DNA from: Methanoculleus sp.
GTDB taxonomy: Archaea; Halobacteriota; Methanomicrobia; Methanomicrobiales; Methanoculleaceae
Direction: 5' to 3'
Assembly (NCBI RefSeq): GCF_020696975.1
Contig: NZ_JAJGBK010000014.1
Coordinates: 1 to 64,000 of the forward strand
Length of the DNA stretch: 64,000 nucleotides
A program made the translations under genes and the position numbers. Below, piece after piece: positions 14,420 through 24,056 of this stretch; the stretch's first letter is position 1; the number at the start of each line of letters is the position of its first letter. The notes under the pieces are model-generated. The model worked only from the letters and a program-made list of their open reading frames with translations. It was not told the DNA's origin and ran no database searches.

Positions 14420-16885
14420 ATGCCTGAGGAGAAGAGGACGGCGGAACTGAAGATATCCGGGATGCACTGTGCGTCCTGCGCCCTCAACATAGAACATGCT
14501 CTCCAGGGCCGGGACGACGTCTATGATGCCCGGGTCAACCTCGCGGCCGAGACCGCCACGGTCGAGTACGACCCGACGAAGACCAGCCTTGCCGACCTCG
14601 AGCGGACGGTCGCCGACGCCGGTTACGAGGTCGTGAGGAACGAGGTCACCGTCAGGATCGGCGGGATGGTCTGTGCGGCCTGCGCCCAGGTGATCGAGGC
14701 CTCGCTCACCGATCTCGACGGCGTCTACGAGGCCCGGGTCAACCTCGCGACCGAGGACGCGCACGTCGTCTACAACCCGGCGCTCGTCACGATGCCCGAT
14801 ATCCGCGCCGCCGTCGAGGGGGCCGGCTACCAGTATCTCGGCCTCGAGGAGGAGGTCTCCGAGGACGTCGAGGAGAGGATGCGGGAGGAAGACCTCCGGG
14901 ACAAGTTCCGGCGGTTCGTCGTCGGGTTTGCGGTCAGCATCCCGCTCTTCTTCTACATGCTCCTCGGGATGCCGGGGATGGCAGCCCTCCCGGTCTCGGC
15001 GAACCTCATCATGCTCGTCGTCACCCTGCCGGTCTTTCTCTATGTCAGCGCCCCCATCTTCAGGGCGGCCGCCGCCGCGCTCCGGAACCGGGCGCTGACG
15101 ATGGACGTCATGTACGCGATGGGGATCGGCGTCGCCTACGGCGCAAGCGTCCTCGGCACCTTCGGTATCGTCCTCACCCCGGCCTTCAACTTCTACGAGA
15201 CCGCGGTGATGCTCGCGGCGTTCCTGACGCTCGGGCGCTACCTTGAGGCCCGGGCGAAGGGGAAGACGTCTGAGGCCATCAAGAAGTTGATAGGACTTCG
15301 CCCGAAGACCGCAACGGTGATCCGGGACGGTCAGGAGGTCGAGGTCCCTATCGAGAACGTCGTCGTCGACGACGTCCTCATCGTCCGGCCGGGGGAGAAG
15401 GTGCCGGTGGACGGTGTGGTCGTGGGCGGCGAGAGTTCCGTCGATGAGTCGATGATCACCGGAGAACCCATCCCGGTCGACAAGCGGGAGGGAAACGAGG
15501 TCGTCGGCGGCACCCTGAACGTGAACGGTCTCCTCCGGGTCCGGGCCCAAAAGATCGGGAAGGATATGGTGCTCGCCCAGATCATCAGGCTTGTTCGGGA
15601 CGCCCAGGGCTCACGCCCACCGGTGGAGCGGATCGCCGATATCGCGGTCTCCTACTTCATCCCGGCCGTGCTCGTGATCGCCGCCGCCGCCTTCCTCATC
15701 TGGTATGTGGGGCTCGGCGCATCCCTCCTCTTCTCACTCACGGTGCTGATCTCCATCCTGGTCGTCGCCTGCCCCTGTGCGCTCGGCCTCGCCACACCGA
15801 CCGCCGTGACCGTCGGGATCGGCCGGGGCGCGGAACTCGGGCTGCTGATCCGGAACGGCGAGGCACTTGAGATATCCGAGAGACTGACCGCGGTCGTCTT
15901 CGACAAGACCGGGACGCTCACCCGGGGGAAACCGGACGTCACCGACGTCATAGCGTTCGGGATGCCGGAGGACCGGCTCCTTGCAATCGCGGCGGCGGTC
16001 GAGTGGAACTCGCAGCACCCGCTTGCGGCGGCGGTCGTCCGGCGGGCGGAGGGTGCCGGGATCACGATCCCGGCCTCAACCCGGTTCACGACCTTCGGCG
16101 GCCGGGGGGTCAGCGCTGTCGTGGAGGGAGAGGAGGTCCTCATCGGGAGCCAGCCCTTCCTCATCGAGCGCGGTATCGCCGTCCCGCCAAAGGTGGAGAT
16201 GCGGGTAGCCGCGTTCCAGGATGTGGGGAAGACCGGGGTCCTGGTCGCCGCCGGGACCGAACTTGCGGGCATCCTCGCCATCGCCGATACCCTCAAGCCG
16301 ACGACGAAGAACGCCATCGCGGACTTAAAACGGATGGGTCTTAAGGTAGTGATGATCACCGGCGACAACGAGCGGACAGCGAACGCCATCGCGCGGGAGG
16401 TCGGGATCACGGACGTCCACGCCGGGGTGCTCCCGCAGGAGAAGGCACAGGAGGTCCGGGCCCTCCAGGAGCAAGGAGCGGTCGTGGCGTTCGTGGGCGA
16501 CGGGATCAACGACGCCCCGGCGCTTGCGCAGGCGGATGTCGGGATTGCGATCGGGAGCGGGACCGACGTCGCCATCGAGAGCGGGGACATCGTCCTCGTC
16601 CGCGACGACCTCGTCGACGCCGTCGCGGCCGTCGAACTCTCCCGGAAGGTGATGAGCCGGATCAAGCAGAACCTCTTCTGGGCGTTCGCCTACAATGCCG
16701 CCCTCATCCCCCTCGCGGCAGGCGTGCTCTATCCCTTCTTCGGCATCACCTTCCGGCCGGAGTTTGCGGCGCTCGCGATGGCCCTCTCATCGGTGACGGT
16801 CGTCTCGCTCTCGCTGCTGCTCAAGACATATATACCTCCGGCGAAGAGAGGGATCCTGTCGGAGGTTGATACATATGGCAGTTGA
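14420..16885 (+). CDS. copA: Copper-translocating P1B-type ATPase CopA with two N-terminal HMA domains
   Basis: Membrane copper pump of 821 residues. Two heavy-metal-associated domains carry GMHCASC and GMVCAAC in the first 90 residues. The metal site in the sixth transmembrane helix is CPC ([12 protein letters not shown]), the phosphorylation site is DKTGTLT, and the nucleotide-domain HP motif ([10 protein letters not shown]), MITGDN and [11 protein letters not shown] are present. The C-terminal helix has the family [14 protein letters not shown] and the SLLLK-type end, all typical of Cu(I) exporters (CopA, P1B-1). Its stop overlaps the YHS gene by 11 bases. A TATA box and a long dyad lie upstream. 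Confidence 0.93.
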   Translation: MPEEKRTAELKISGMHCASCALNIEHALQGRDDVYDARVNLAAETATVEYDPTKTSLADLERTVADAGYEVVRNEVTVRIGGMVCAACAQVIEASLTDLDGVYEARVNLATEDAHVVYNPALVTMPDIRAAVEGAGYQYLGLEEEVSEDVEERMREEDLRDKFRRFVVGFAVSIPLFFYMLLGMPGMAALPVSANLIMLVVTLPVFLYVSAPIFRAAAAALRNRALTMDVMYAMGIGVAYGASVLGTFGIVLTPAFNFYETAVMLAAFLTLGRYLEARAKGKTSEAIKKLIGLRPKTATVIRDGQEVEVPIENVVVDDVLIVRPGEKVPVDGVVVGGESSVDESMITGEPIPVDKREGNEVVGGTLNVNGLLRVRAQKIGKDMVLAQIIRLVRDAQGSRPPVERIADIAVSYFIPAVLVIAAAAFLIWYVGLGASLLFSLTVLISILVVACPCALGLATPTAVTVGIGRGAELGLLIRNGEALEISERLTAVVFDKTGTLTRGKPDVTDVIAFGMPEDRLLAIAAAVEWNSQHPLAAAVVRRAEGAGITIPASTRFTTFGGRGVSAVVEGEEVLIGSQPFLIERGIAVPPKVEMRVAAFQDVGKTGVLVAAGTELAGILAIADTLKPTTKNAIADLKRMGLKVVMITGDNERTANAIAREVGITDVHAGVLPQEKAQEVRALQEQGAVVAFVGDGINDAPALAQADVGIAIGSGTDVAIESGDIVLVRDDLVDAVAAVELSRKVMSRIKQNLFWAFAYNAALIPLAAGVLYPFFGITFRPEFAALAMALSSVTVVSLSLLLKTYIPPAKRGILSEVDTYGS

Positions 16886-17024
16886 TCCGGTATGCAAGAT
16901 GGACGTCGACGAGGCGACCGCGAAGTTCAAGAGCGAGTATAAGGGCAAGACCTACTACTTCTGCGCCCCGGGGTGCAAGAAGCTCTTCGAGCGGGACCCC
17001 GAGGCGTACCTCAAAGAATCGTAA
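16875..17024 (+). CDS. YHS domain protein (49 aa)
   Basis: Short gene of 49 codons starting [11 protein letters not shown]. It is a complete YHS domain: DPVCKM at the start, [20 protein letters not shown] in the middle, ending AYLKES. YHS domains accompany copper ATPases and bind copper or heavy metals through the three conserved cysteines (here residues 7, 30 and 34). The ATG lies inside the 3' end of copA, eleven bases before its stop ends, so translation is probably coupled. A chaperone role delivering Cu(I) to CopA is likely but not shown. Confidence 0.88.
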   Translation: MAVDPVCKMDVDEATAKFKSEYKGKTYYFCAPGCKKLFERDPEAYLKES

Positions 17025-17030
17025 CCATTT

Positions 17031-17996
17031 TTAAAACCGGTAGACCGCCTGCCGGGTCCGGGCTCCCTGCCGCTCCTCCCCGGGCTCGAGGTCCGCGGCG
17101 TCGTCGCAGACCCCCCGGAGGGTTGCGCTCGCGTTGTCGGCGAAGTGGACCGCCCAGGCCTCGGGGGTCCGGGGCAGGACCTCGCCGTGGGGGCCGTGGT
17201 GGGCCATCACGATATGCAGGATGTGGCTGAACCGTGCAGGGTCGACGCCGGCGGAGTGCCGCAGAAGCGCAGCGGCCCCGATCGCCGTATGCCCGACGAG
17301 GGTGTACTCGGGGAGCGCGATGAACGTGAACCCCTGGCGGCGGAAACAGGACGCTTTGCCGATGTCGTGGAGGAGGGCGCCGGCGAGGAGGACGTCGGTG
17401 TCCATCTCCGCCCGGTTGATCGTCTTCGCGAGCGAGAGCGCAATCTCAGCGGTCTCGAGGGTATGCTCCGCAAGGCCGCCGATGTAGGCGTGGTGGTGGC
17501 GTTTGGCCGCCGGTGCTTCAAGGAACCCCGGGGTGGTGTTCATGACCGCGGAGACGAGGGAGAGTATGCCGGGGTCCTCGATCTTTGCAGTCATGCGGGC
17601 GAGCCCCAGCCGGACACCGTCGCCGTCGACGGGCGCATAGACAAACAGGGTGGGATCGAACCCATCCGGCGGCACGGGGGTTGCGAGGCCGGTTATTCCG
17701 TCGTTCACGTTGACCTCGCAGGTGCGGTTGTAGACCTTCGCGTAGCCCTGGATGCGGTAGATCGCACCCGGCCGGATCGCGTGGCAGAACGCCTCAATCT
17801 GCTCCACGGTGTGTTCAGACGTCCCCCACACCTTGCAGGCCCCCCGGCCCGTCCTGTCGGAGATGGAGAGCTGGATGTACTTGCCGCCGTCCCGCTTCTC
17901 CTTCAATTCTGCAGTCTCCACCACGAAGGGCGCATCGACCTGCATGCTCCCGTTGATCTCCTCCACAAAGACCGCCTTCTCAAACACCGGGCTCAT
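17031..17996 (-). CDS. YhaM-like 3'-5' exoribonuclease (OB-fold plus HD domain)
   Basis: Protein of 321 residues. An N-terminal OB-fold like nucleic-acid-binding part (YIQLSISDRTGRGACKVWG) precedes an HD-type phosphohydrolase domain with HHHAYIGGLAEHTLETAEIA, LLAGALLHDIGKASCF and HIVMAHHGPHGEV, giving the expected metal ligands. The layout and length equal those of bacterial YhaM/CBF1 enzymes that degrade RNA and sometimes single-stranded DNA from the 3' end. The gene converges on the YHS gene. Substrate in archaea is not established. Confidence 0.82.
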   Translation of the reverse strand: MSPVFEKAVFVEEINGSMQVDAPFVVETAELKEKRDGGKYIQLSISDRTGRGACKVWGTSEHTVEQIEAFCHAIRPGAIYRIQGYAKVYNRTCEVNVNDGITGLATPVPPDGFDPTLFVYAPVDGDGVRLGLARMTAKIEDPGILSLVSAVMNTTPGFLEAPAAKRHHHAYIGGLAEHTLETAEIALSLAKTINRAEMDTDVLLAGALLHDIGKASCFRRQGFTFIALPEYTLVGHTAIGAAALLRHSAGVDPARFSHILHIVMAHHGPHGEVLPRTPEAWAVHFADNASATLRGVCDDAADLEPGEERQGARTRQAVYRF

Positions 17997-18069
17997 CGCT
18001 CCTGTGAGAATTCGTTCGCCCGGAAAAACCTTAAAACCCGGCGGTTTGTTCCGGGAGAGCAGGAGAGGG

Positions 18070-18786
18070 CTATCTAGCGAACCGGAGGCGGAGCATCCCC
18101 ATCAGCATCGCTTTTGCATCCGACGTCGCAACCTTCGACTCGTCCCGGTTCTCCCAGGTTATCGGGACCTCCACCACCCGGCAGCCGCGCTGCGCGAGCC
18201 GCCAGAGGAGTTCGACGTCGAACTCGAACCCTGTCGACCGGATGGAGGGGAGAACCGTATCAAGAGCAACTCTGCGGAAGGTCTTCGCGCCGCACTGGGT
18301 GTCCCGGTAATCGAGCCCGAAGAGTGTTCTGACCAGGAGGTTGAAGAGACGGCTCTCGGCCCTGCGCCGGAACCCCTGTTTCACCGTCAGGACCGAGCCG
18401 GTGACCCAGCGCGAGCCGATAGCGCCGTCCGCGGTCGCGAGGCGGTCAAAGAGGCGCTCCATCTCGGACAGGGCCGTCGAGCCGTCGGCATCCATGTAAC
18501 CGACGTAGTCCGTCGCCGCCGCCTTCATTCCGGCGACAACCCCTCCACCCTTTCCGAGACGGGCCGGGAACGTCAGGCACCGGATGGAGAGGGAGGGGTG
18601 CTCGGCCGCAAACGCGCCGATGATCTCTGCAGTGGCGTCGGTCCCGTCGCAGACGAAGACGATATCGCCGGCAAACCCGGAGATATCTCGAAGAAGTGAC
18701 TGGATCCGCTTTTCTTCGTTGTACGCGGGGATTACCAGGGTGCAGTCCGCCCGGCTCACGCCACCGCCGTCCGTATCGTCTAGCAT
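18070..18786 (-). CDS. Glycosyltransferase family 2 (dolichyl-phosphate sugar synthase-like)
   Basis: Enzyme of 238 residues with a GT-A fold. CTLVIPAYNEEKRIQSLL starts the nucleotide-binding half, and VGYMDADGSTALSEMERLFD holds the DxD-type metal site. The segment RDTQCGAKTFRRVALDTVLP is typical of enzymes that load glucose or mannose onto dolichyl phosphate; no C-terminal membrane helices are seen. In archaea this supplies N-glycosylation of surface proteins, which would fit the large secreted proteins nearby. The start ATG at 18786 overlaps the stop of the DJ-1 gene (ATGCTAG), so the two are probably co-transcribed. Confidence 0.85.
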   Translation of the reverse strand: MLDDTDGGGVSRADCTLVIPAYNEEKRIQSLLRDISGFAGDIVFVCDGTDATAEIIGAFAAEHPSLSIRCLTFPARLGKGGGVVAGMKAAATDYVGYMDADGSTALSEMERLFDRLATADGAIGSRWVTGSVLTVKQGFRRRAESRLFNLLVRTLFGLDYRDTQCGAKTFRRVALDTVLPSIRSTGFEFDVELLWRLAQRGCRVVEVPITWENRDESKVATSDAKAMLMGMLRLRFAR

Positions 18787-19295
18787 TCCAGTTTCGTTAT
18801 GATGGTATCGGCGAACTGCGCGGCAGCAGTGGGGCCGTTCGCGGTCACGATCTGCATATCGGCGACGACGGGGATCTCTAGGAGGTTCGCTCCAGCCTTC
18901 TTCATCTCCTCGACCGCCTCCGGGCTCGGGTAAACCGTGGCCTGCCGTCCGGAGAGGATGCCCGCCTGTGCCAGGACGACCGGCGCAAGACAGATGGCGG
19001 CGACGACCTTGCCCTGCTCGAAGAATGACCGGACAAGGGCGATGAGCCGCTCGTTTCTCCAGAGATGGTCCTTTGAGCCGGCGCCGCCCACCACGACGAT
19101 CCCGGCGTAGTCGTCGGGGTTCACGCCGTCGAACCCTACGGCCGCCTCTGCGGTGGCGCCCAGCATCCCGGTGCACGTGCCGGCAGCGGTCGAGGCGATA
19201 TCGACGCCGATCCCCGCCTCCTCAAAGGCTCTCTTCGGGACCTCCAGTTCTTCATCCCTGTACTGCTCCGGTGCAATCGCAAGCAAGAGTCTCAT
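18780..19295 (-). CDS. DJ-1/PfpI family protein
   Basis: Protein of 171 residues with the flavodoxin-like fold of the DJ-1/ThiJ/PfpI superfamily. The nucleophile elbow is VAAICLAPVVLAQAGIL, with cysteine about residue 102; the usual following histidine is replaced by leucine (CL rather than CH), which argues against the PfpI protease triad. The upstream acidic strand GIVVVGGAG is conserved. Relatives act as glyoxalases or chaperone-like stress proteins; the exact activity is open. It precedes the glycosyltransferase gene in a two-gene unit. Confidence 0.82.
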   Translation of the reverse strand: MRLLLAIAPEQYRDEELEVPKRAFEEAGIGVDIASTAAGTCTGMLGATAEAAVGFDGVNPDDYAGIVVVGGAGSKDHLWRNERLIALVRSFFEQGKVVAAICLAPVVLAQAGILSGRQATVYPSPEAVEEMKKAGANLLEIPVVADMQIVTANGPTAAAQFADTIITKLEC

Positions 19296-19705
19296 GTGGG
19301 TTTCCTATCAGGGTTTGTTCATAAGCGTATTGATGGTTGTGGGGCAGGGAGACACCGGCAGAACCGGGTCGTATTCTGGCCGCCACACCCGGGATGCTGG
19401 GCGCCACCGCAAGGCCCGGCGGCCATCCCGGAAAGGGTCGGATCGAGGCATACCCGATCGTGAGATCATGGGCTGTTTTCGATTCTCCACCCCATCTGAT
19501 TTTGAAACAACATTATTATATTAATGTCGCCATCCTGATGCAGACCCCGTTGTGTTGTAGGACCATGAACGCTACAGGGGACCCGCCTTCCCGTTACCGG
19601 ACCCAGGGCATGGCAACCGCCTATGTTTCGTCGAAACGCGGGACGACAGGCGGCCCCCGGCACGGACTGCAGCACGTTCCCGGGGAGAGGACCTGAGGAA
19701 TTGTC
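19296..19705. other. Intergenic region upstream of the large surface protein gene
   Basis: 410 bases without a recognised gene. A sharply AT-rich island at about 19500-19525 contains the probable TATA element. The remaining 170 bases up to the ATG would be a long leader and include the compact inverted repeat GTTTCGTCGAAAC at 19625-19637. Confidence 0.5.
19513..19524 (+). promoter_or_regulatory. TATA element for the 1013-residue surface protein gene
   Basis: TTATTATATTAA stands out in GC-rich surroundings and would place transcription start near 19543, leaving a leader of about 165 bases. The sequence after it, TGTCGCCAT, resembles AACGACCAT after the TATA element of the second surface protein gene at 23182. 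Confidence 0.5.
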
Positions 19706-22700
19706 ATGCAACGCAGCATCTATTTGGGGATCATTCTCCTGACGGCACTCGCGCTCATCGCAGTCACGGGAGCGCAGACAGGAGAACCAGCAGTTATCTG
19801 GAACCGGACGTACGGAGGACCGGGTGCCGGGGATGCGGCATACGGGATCGTCACCGACCCCCAGAGAGCCGGATTCTTCCTCGCCGGGGAGACGGCATCG
19901 TTCGACGAGGGAAAGACGGACGCCCTGGTGATCCGGCTGACACCTGAGGGCGCCGAGGATTGGAACAGGACGTACGGCGGGAACGAGACCGACACCGCAC
20001 GTTCGATCATCCAGACCGATGACGGCAACCTTCTCATCGCCGGGAACATCACGCTCGTCACGAATGAGACACGACGGGACACCGATGCCTGGATTGTGAA
20101 GATAGAGCCCTCGGGCGACGAGATCTGGAACCGGACCTACGGCGGCCCGGACGTCAACGCCTCGGCGAGCGCGGTGACCGGGACCGATGACGGCGGCTAC
20201 CTCTTCGTCGGGTCCACCATACCCTGGGGAGGGAACGAGTCGGATGCCTGGGTGGTCAGGCTGAACGAGTCGGGCACGGAGGTCTGGGACGGGAGGTTCG
20301 GCGGGGACGGGAACGATACGGCAAACGCCGTCACCCGGCTCCCGGACGGGGACTTTGTCTTTGCCGGCAGCACCGCGTCCACCGGAGCGGGCATGACCGA
20401 TATCTGGGTGGTCAGGCTGAACGAGTCGGGCACGGAAGTCTGGAACAGGACGTTCGGCAGCCCCGATGATGATGCTGCACTGGCGGTGATCAACACCTCG
20501 GACGGCAATCTGCTCGTCGCCGGTTCGTTCACGGAGAGGCCCGATAATACAACGGTCGATACCGACGCTCTCCTGATCAAACTCACGCCTGAGGGGGATA
20601 TCGTCTGGAACTGGATCTACGGCGACTTCGGCGTGAACGAGTCGGCCGCAGCCGTCATCCAGACCGCTGACGGCGGCTACCTCTTCGCCGGGGAGACGGC
20701 TTATCCGGGTGTGAACGATACCGACGCCTGGCTTGCTGCGACCGATGCTGACGGAGCGGTGGCGTGGAGCAGGACCTTCGGAGGCAACAACCCCGGCGAC
20801 CGGGCTCTAGCCCTCCTTGAGATCGCGCCGGAAGAGCACATCTTTGCAGGGATCTTCAACTCCACGGAGAAGGGAGGACCGGCAGATACGGACGCCTGGG
20901 CCGTGAGACTGGGACCGCGCCCGGAGCCGACGCCGACCGTAACCCCGACGCCCGAGCCCACGGCAACGCCGATAAAGCCCCCGAAAGCACCGGAAGTGCC
21001 CCAGAAGCCGATGGTAACGGCAACTCCGATGCCGACCGTGATAAAGCCGACGGCGACACCGACAGAGATACCCACCCGGACCGCAAGACCCACTGAAGAA
21101 CCGACGATGACACCGACGCCGACGCCCACCCGGACCGCAAGACCCACTGAAGAACCGACGATGACGCCGACGATGACCCCTACCATGACACCGACGGAGA
21201 CACCGACGGAGACACCAACGGAGACACCAACGGAGACACCGACACCGACGCCAACGATGACCCCTACGATGACCCCTACGATGACACCGACGATGACACC
21301 GACGGAGACACCGACGATGACACCGGATGACAATGGGGACGATAACGGCGACGATAATGGAGACGACAATGATAATGGAGACGATAACGGAAACAATGAT
21401 AACGGAGACGACAACGAGAGCAATCCCGGCAGCAGCGGTTCGCTCTCGGGAATGGTCTGGTATGACCTGAATGGGGACGGCATCCTCGATCCCGGCGAGC
21501 CGGGCATCCCCGGCATCGCGGTGCGGCTTATCGGGGCGCGGACCATGATGGACTATACCACCACCAGCCCTGACGGGTCGTACCGGTTCGGGGACAACAC
21601 CCCCGGCGGGTACGTCGGCGCCGAGTTCGTCCTGCCGGACGGCTTTACCTGCACCGTCTCCGGCCAGGACAGCCATGCCGCTCCTCTCGACAGGCATGTG
21701 GCATACGCTGAAGGAGGGAGCGGGCAGCGGATCCTGAACGCCGGATTCACCGGGAGTCCCTTCCCCCCGACCCCTGCCGCGGACTACGGGTGGGTGCTCG
21801 GGACCACCTGGAGCGACGGCAACCAGGACGGCGTCAGGGACGAGACCTACGGCATGACGGATGTCGAGGTCCGTCTCCTGGATGCGGGCGGGAATGTGGC
21901 GGCATCGGCCCGCACGGGCTACCATGACTACTACTTCTCCATGTATCTCTTCGGGCCCCTCCCGCCCGGAGAATACACCCTGGCGTTCACCGCGCCGGAC
22001 GGCTACACCTTCACAGGCACCGGCCAGGACAGTTATGCCGACCCGGAGACCGGAAAGACCGGCCGGTTCACGGTCGGCGGCGGGGAGACGGTCGTCAGGG
22101 ATGCGGGGCTGGTCCCCGTACCTGCCACCTCTCCGGGCAATCCGCCCCCGGGGGAGAGCGGCACAGCCGCCGACGAGACCCCAAGAGAGCCTGCTGGCGA
22201 GGCTGCCGGCGGCACCGCGGACGATACGCAGGAGAGACCGGCCATAGCGGATAAGCCGCAAAACCCGGAGAGTAAGCCTGCTGACGGTAAGCAGGAGAGT
22301 GATGCCGGCGACAGGACAGACGATGCGGAGAATAGACCGGCCATAGCGGGTAAGCCGCAAAGTAAGCCTGCTGACGGTAAGCAGAAGAGCGATGCCGGTG
22401 ACGAGCGGAAGACCTCAAAACAGGTTAAAGACGACAGGTCGGATAAGAAGAGCAAGCCGGGTAAAGATACCAGGTCTGTAAAAGATAACAGGTTAGACAA
22501 TAGCGGCAAATCGGACAAAAACAAGTCAGACAAAAACGACAGATCGGATAATAACGACAGATCGGACAAAAACAAGTCAGACAAAAACGACAGATCGGAT
22601 AACAACGACAAATCGGACAAAAACAAGTCAGATAAAAACGATAGATCGGATAACAGCGACAAATCGGATAAAAACAAGTCAGACAAAAATGATGGATCGG

Positions 22701-22747
22701 ATAAGAAACGATCAGACAAAGACCGCAAATCGGATAAAAAACGATAG
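19706..22747 (+). CDS. Large secreted mosaic surface protein: beta-propeller, Thr-Pro stalk, SdrD B-like domains, Lys-Ser-Asp-Asn tail
   Basis: Secreted protein of 1013 residues with a signal peptide (about 1-23). Residues 28-402 contain seven repeats ending in W-N-R-T-[YF]-G-G like motifs at W32, 86, 141, 194, 246, 301 and 354, spaced 52-55 residues, suggesting a seven-bladed propeller. Residues 405-540 are a Thr-Pro-Glu/Met stalk, 541-572 an Asp-Asn run, and 577-803 two SdrD B-like immunoglobulin folds with calcium-loop sequences such as [12 protein letters not shown]. The last 110 residues are Lys/Ser/Asp/Asn repeats with no membrane anchor or sorting motif. It may act in the envelope or as an adhesin; many N-x-S/T sites suggest glycosylation. 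Confidence 0.8.
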   Translation: MQRSIYLGIILLTALALIAVTGAQTGEPAVIWNRTYGGPGAGDAAYGIVTDPQRAGFFLAGETASFDEGKTDALVIRLTPEGAEDWNRTYGGNETDTARSIIQTDDGNLLIAGNITLVTNETRRDTDAWIVKIEPSGDEIWNRTYGGPDVNASASAVTGTDDGGYLFVGSTIPWGGNESDAWVVRLNESGTEVWDGRFGGDGNDTANAVTRLPDGDFVFAGSTASTGAGMTDIWVVRLNESGTEVWNRTFGSPDDDAALAVINTSDGNLLVAGSFTERPDNTTVDTDALLIKLTPEGDIVWNWIYGDFGVNESAAAVIQTADGGYLFAGETAYPGVNDTDAWLAATDADGAVAWSRTFGGNNPGDRALALLEIAPEEHIFAGIFNSTEKGGPADTDAWAVRLGPRPEPTPTVTPTPEPTATPIKPPKAPEVPQKPMVTATPMPTVIKPTATPTEIPTRTARPTEEPTMTPTPTPTRTARPTEEPTMTPTMTPTMTPTETPTETPTETPTETPTPTPTMTPTMTPTMTPTMTPTETPTMTPDDNGDDNGDDNGDDNDNGDDNGNNDNGDDNESNPGSSGSLSGMVWYDLNGDGILDPGEPGIPGIAVRLIGARTMMDYTTTSPDGSYRFGDNTPGGYVGAEFVLPDGFTCTVSGQDSHAAPLDRHVAYAEGGSGQRILNAGFTGSPFPPTPAADYGWVLGTTWSDGNQDGVRDETYGMTDVEVRLLDAGGNVAASARTGYHDYYFSMYLFGPLPPGEYTLAFTAPDGYTFTGTGQDSYADPETGKTGRFTVGGGETVVRDAGLVPVPATSPGNPPPGESGTAADETPREPAGEAAGGTADDTQERPAIADKPQNPESKPADGKQESDAGDRTDDAENRPAIAGKPQSKPADGKQKSDAGDERKTSKQVKDDRSDKKSKPGKDTRSVKDNRLDNSGKSDKNKSDKNDRSDNNDRSDKNKSDKNDRSDNNDKSDKNKSDKNDRSDNSDKSDKNKSDKNDGSDKKRSDKDRKSDKKR
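20918..21325 (+). repeat. Thr-Pro-rich low-complexity stalk repeats
   Basis: Codes for about 136 residues dominated by TPT, TPTMTP and TPTETP units, including two near-identical copies of [13 protein letters not shown]. The DNA is a mixture of short units, so slippage and length variation between strains are expected. The encoded part is probably an extended, O-glycosylatable spacer. Confidence 0.8.
22508..22711 (+). repeat. Four tandem 51-base repeats coding [17 protein letters not shown] units
   Basis: Copies start at 22508, 22559, 22610 and 22661; copies 1 and 2 differ at only two or three bases, and the last is degenerate. The DNA is rich in AAA and AAC codons, unlike the GC-rich flanks. 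The encoded 17-residue unit is highly charged and mixed-sign, thus unfolded, and ends the surface protein. Confidence 0.85.
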
Positions 22748-23181
22748 ATCAATCACGGGCAACCGGCCAGCGATCAGGAAAGACAGAAGCCGGAATAACG
22801 GCCACAGCAACTCCCGAACAGACCGCTTGGCGCGAAGACCGCCATGACCGGCCACAGCGATTCTCAAAGAGACGTTCATCCTCCAGTCGCCCGCATACCG
22901 CTATTTGCTGCAGTATCAGGCTCCAGTCGGCGGGCTTCCCCCACTCGGGCAATCTCCTCGAGTAGAGGTTCGAGTGCAGTGCGGATATCAAGGACACCTG
23001 CCCCGAGAACCATAAAAATATTAATATAATATAACGACCATTCAAAGCCCGAACCCGGGGCAGGCGGAGTATCGGAGAAACCCCGATTCATCCCGCTGCC
23101 GGAAGGCGAACCAGATGAGCACTGCAGCCTTCCATGGGGTTACACGCCCGGAGAGCCCGATGAGGCATCCGGGCAGATGAG
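22748..23181. other. Intergenic region between the two surface protein genes
   Basis: 434 bases without a convincing gene. The sequence GGCCACAGC occurs twice (near 22800 and 22851) and CTCCAGTCG twice (near 22881 and 22922), suggesting decayed local duplication. A strong AT island at 23011-23040 contains the promoter of the downstream gene. A 45-codon minus-strand frame starting at 23013 is possible but unsupported. Confidence 0.45.
23021..23034 (+). promoter_or_regulatory. TATA element for the small SdrD B-like secreted protein gene
   Basis: TTAATATAATATAA is the most AT-rich stretch of the gap and is followed by CGACCAT, like the promoter of the larger surface gene. Transcription would begin near 23055, giving a leader of roughly 125 bases. 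Confidence 0.5.
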
Positions 23182-23676
23182 GTGAACCGATTGAGAGGGA
23201 TCAGCATTCTACTAATCGTCATTGTATCAGCGTTCGTCTTCGGTTCGACCGCAGGCGCGGCAGTCCACGCTCCGCCGGGTGCGGGAGAGGAAAGAGGTAT
23301 CGGCACGATCGGAGGGACGGTCTTCCTGGATGCCGACGCAAACGGCGTGCAGGACCCCGGCGAGCGGGGTATGAGCGGTGTTGCCGTCCACCTCCTCGAC
23401 GCCGCAGGGGAGAGGATCGCGACGGCCGAGACGTTCTCCCACGCCTGCGAAGGACTCTACATCTTCAGCGGCGTCCCCCCGGGAGACTACACCGTCGAGG
23501 TCGTCCCCCCGGAGGGGCACGCCTTCACCCACCCCGGCCGGGGCTCCCCCGGCGAGACGGCGAGCACAATCGACCCGGTCAACAGAACATCCACCGGCAT
23601 CAACCTGACTTCCGAGGTCATCCGGACGACGGACCTCGTTGTCAGGGATGCCGGGCTCGTGCCGACCGAAGGCTGA
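23182..23676 (+). CDS. Small secreted protein with one SdrD B-like domain
   Basis: Protein of 164 residues starting with GTG. A signal peptide (ISILLIVIVSAFVFGSTAGA) leads into a single SdrD B-like domain: GTIGGTVFLDADANGVQDPG, a calcium-type loop, then GVAVHLLDAAGERIATAETF and VPPGDYTVEVVPPEGHAFT. The closing segment ends [13 protein letters not shown], nearly the same as [11 protein letters not shown] closing the second SdrD domain of the 1013-residue neighbour. The two probably derive from one domain and may be assembled together at the cell surface. No anchor is visible. Confidence 0.8.
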   Translation: MNRLRGISILLIVIVSAFVFGSTAGAAVHAPPGAGEERGIGTIGGTVFLDADANGVQDPGERGMSGVAVHLLDAAGERIATAETFSHACEGLYIFSGVPPGDYTVEVVPPEGHAFTHPGRGSPGETASTIDPVNRTSTGINLTSEVIRTTDLVVRDAGLVPTEG

Positions 23677-23706
23677 CAGCACCGGCACAACACTTTTTGG
23701 AAGATC

Positions 23707-23940
23707 TCACTGGTGTTTCCCGACATGCTGCCGGAGCATCGTGCCGGGCTTGTAGCGGTCGGCGATATCAAGCGCCGTCGCGCGCAGGGCCGCGTGCTCG
23801 GCGATGCAGGTCTCCGGCGGGGCGGTCTTCCTGAGGATGGCGGACGTGTTCTCGGTGATCTGGATGAGTTCAGTGGCTATCACGGCATTGAGCCAGACGA
23901 GGTCACGGAGCATCTCCTTGAGTTCTTCATCCTGCTGCAT
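23707..23940 (-). CDS. Hypothetical small helical protein (77 aa)
   Basis: Short protein of 77 residues, predicted to be mainly helical (DEELKEMLRDLVWLNAVIAT, then ENTSAILRKT). It contains one cysteine and no recognised motif. The protein-like composition and its position as the only frame filling the space between two plus-strand genes make it a likely gene, but no Shine-Dalgarno is present before the ATG at 23940, and an internal ATG after AAGGAG (residue 10) is an alternative. Function unknown. Confidence 0.5.
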   Translation of the reverse strand: MQQDEELKEMLRDLVWLNAVIATELIQITENTSAILRKTAPPETCIAEHAALRATALDIADRYKPGTMLRQHVGKHQ

Positions 23941-24056
23941 GGAGGAAATGTAGGGGATGCTCCCACATCAAGCATGCAGACCCGACCCTCCAGGAAACCC
24001 GTTCATAACGCTTATCGCGGCTGACCCCAAAGCCTCTTGCAGAGAGGTCTGGTCAC

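Noticed and set aside
19296..19705. tRNA or other stable RNA in the longer gaps
   Set aside because: Gaps at 19296-19705, 33420-33752, 47815-48191 and 50731-51124 were read for cloverleaf-like arms and GTTCxAxxC loops; none was convincing.
20807..22360. 517-codon minus-strand open frame opposite the surface protein gene
   Set aside because: Antisense of repeat DNA; long Arg/Cys/Gly/His-rich runs mirror the Thr-Pro and Asp-Asn repeats and carry no motif.
22508..22711. Possible CRISPR array (regular 51-base repeats)
   Set aside because: Repeats are directly adjacent without spacers, stay in the reading frame and code a regular peptide.
22879..23013. 45-codon minus-strand frame starting MVLGAGVLDIRTALEP
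   Set aside because: Composition is protein-like and an AT island precedes it, but the TATA element would be too close to the ATG and there is no ribosome site or known homologue.
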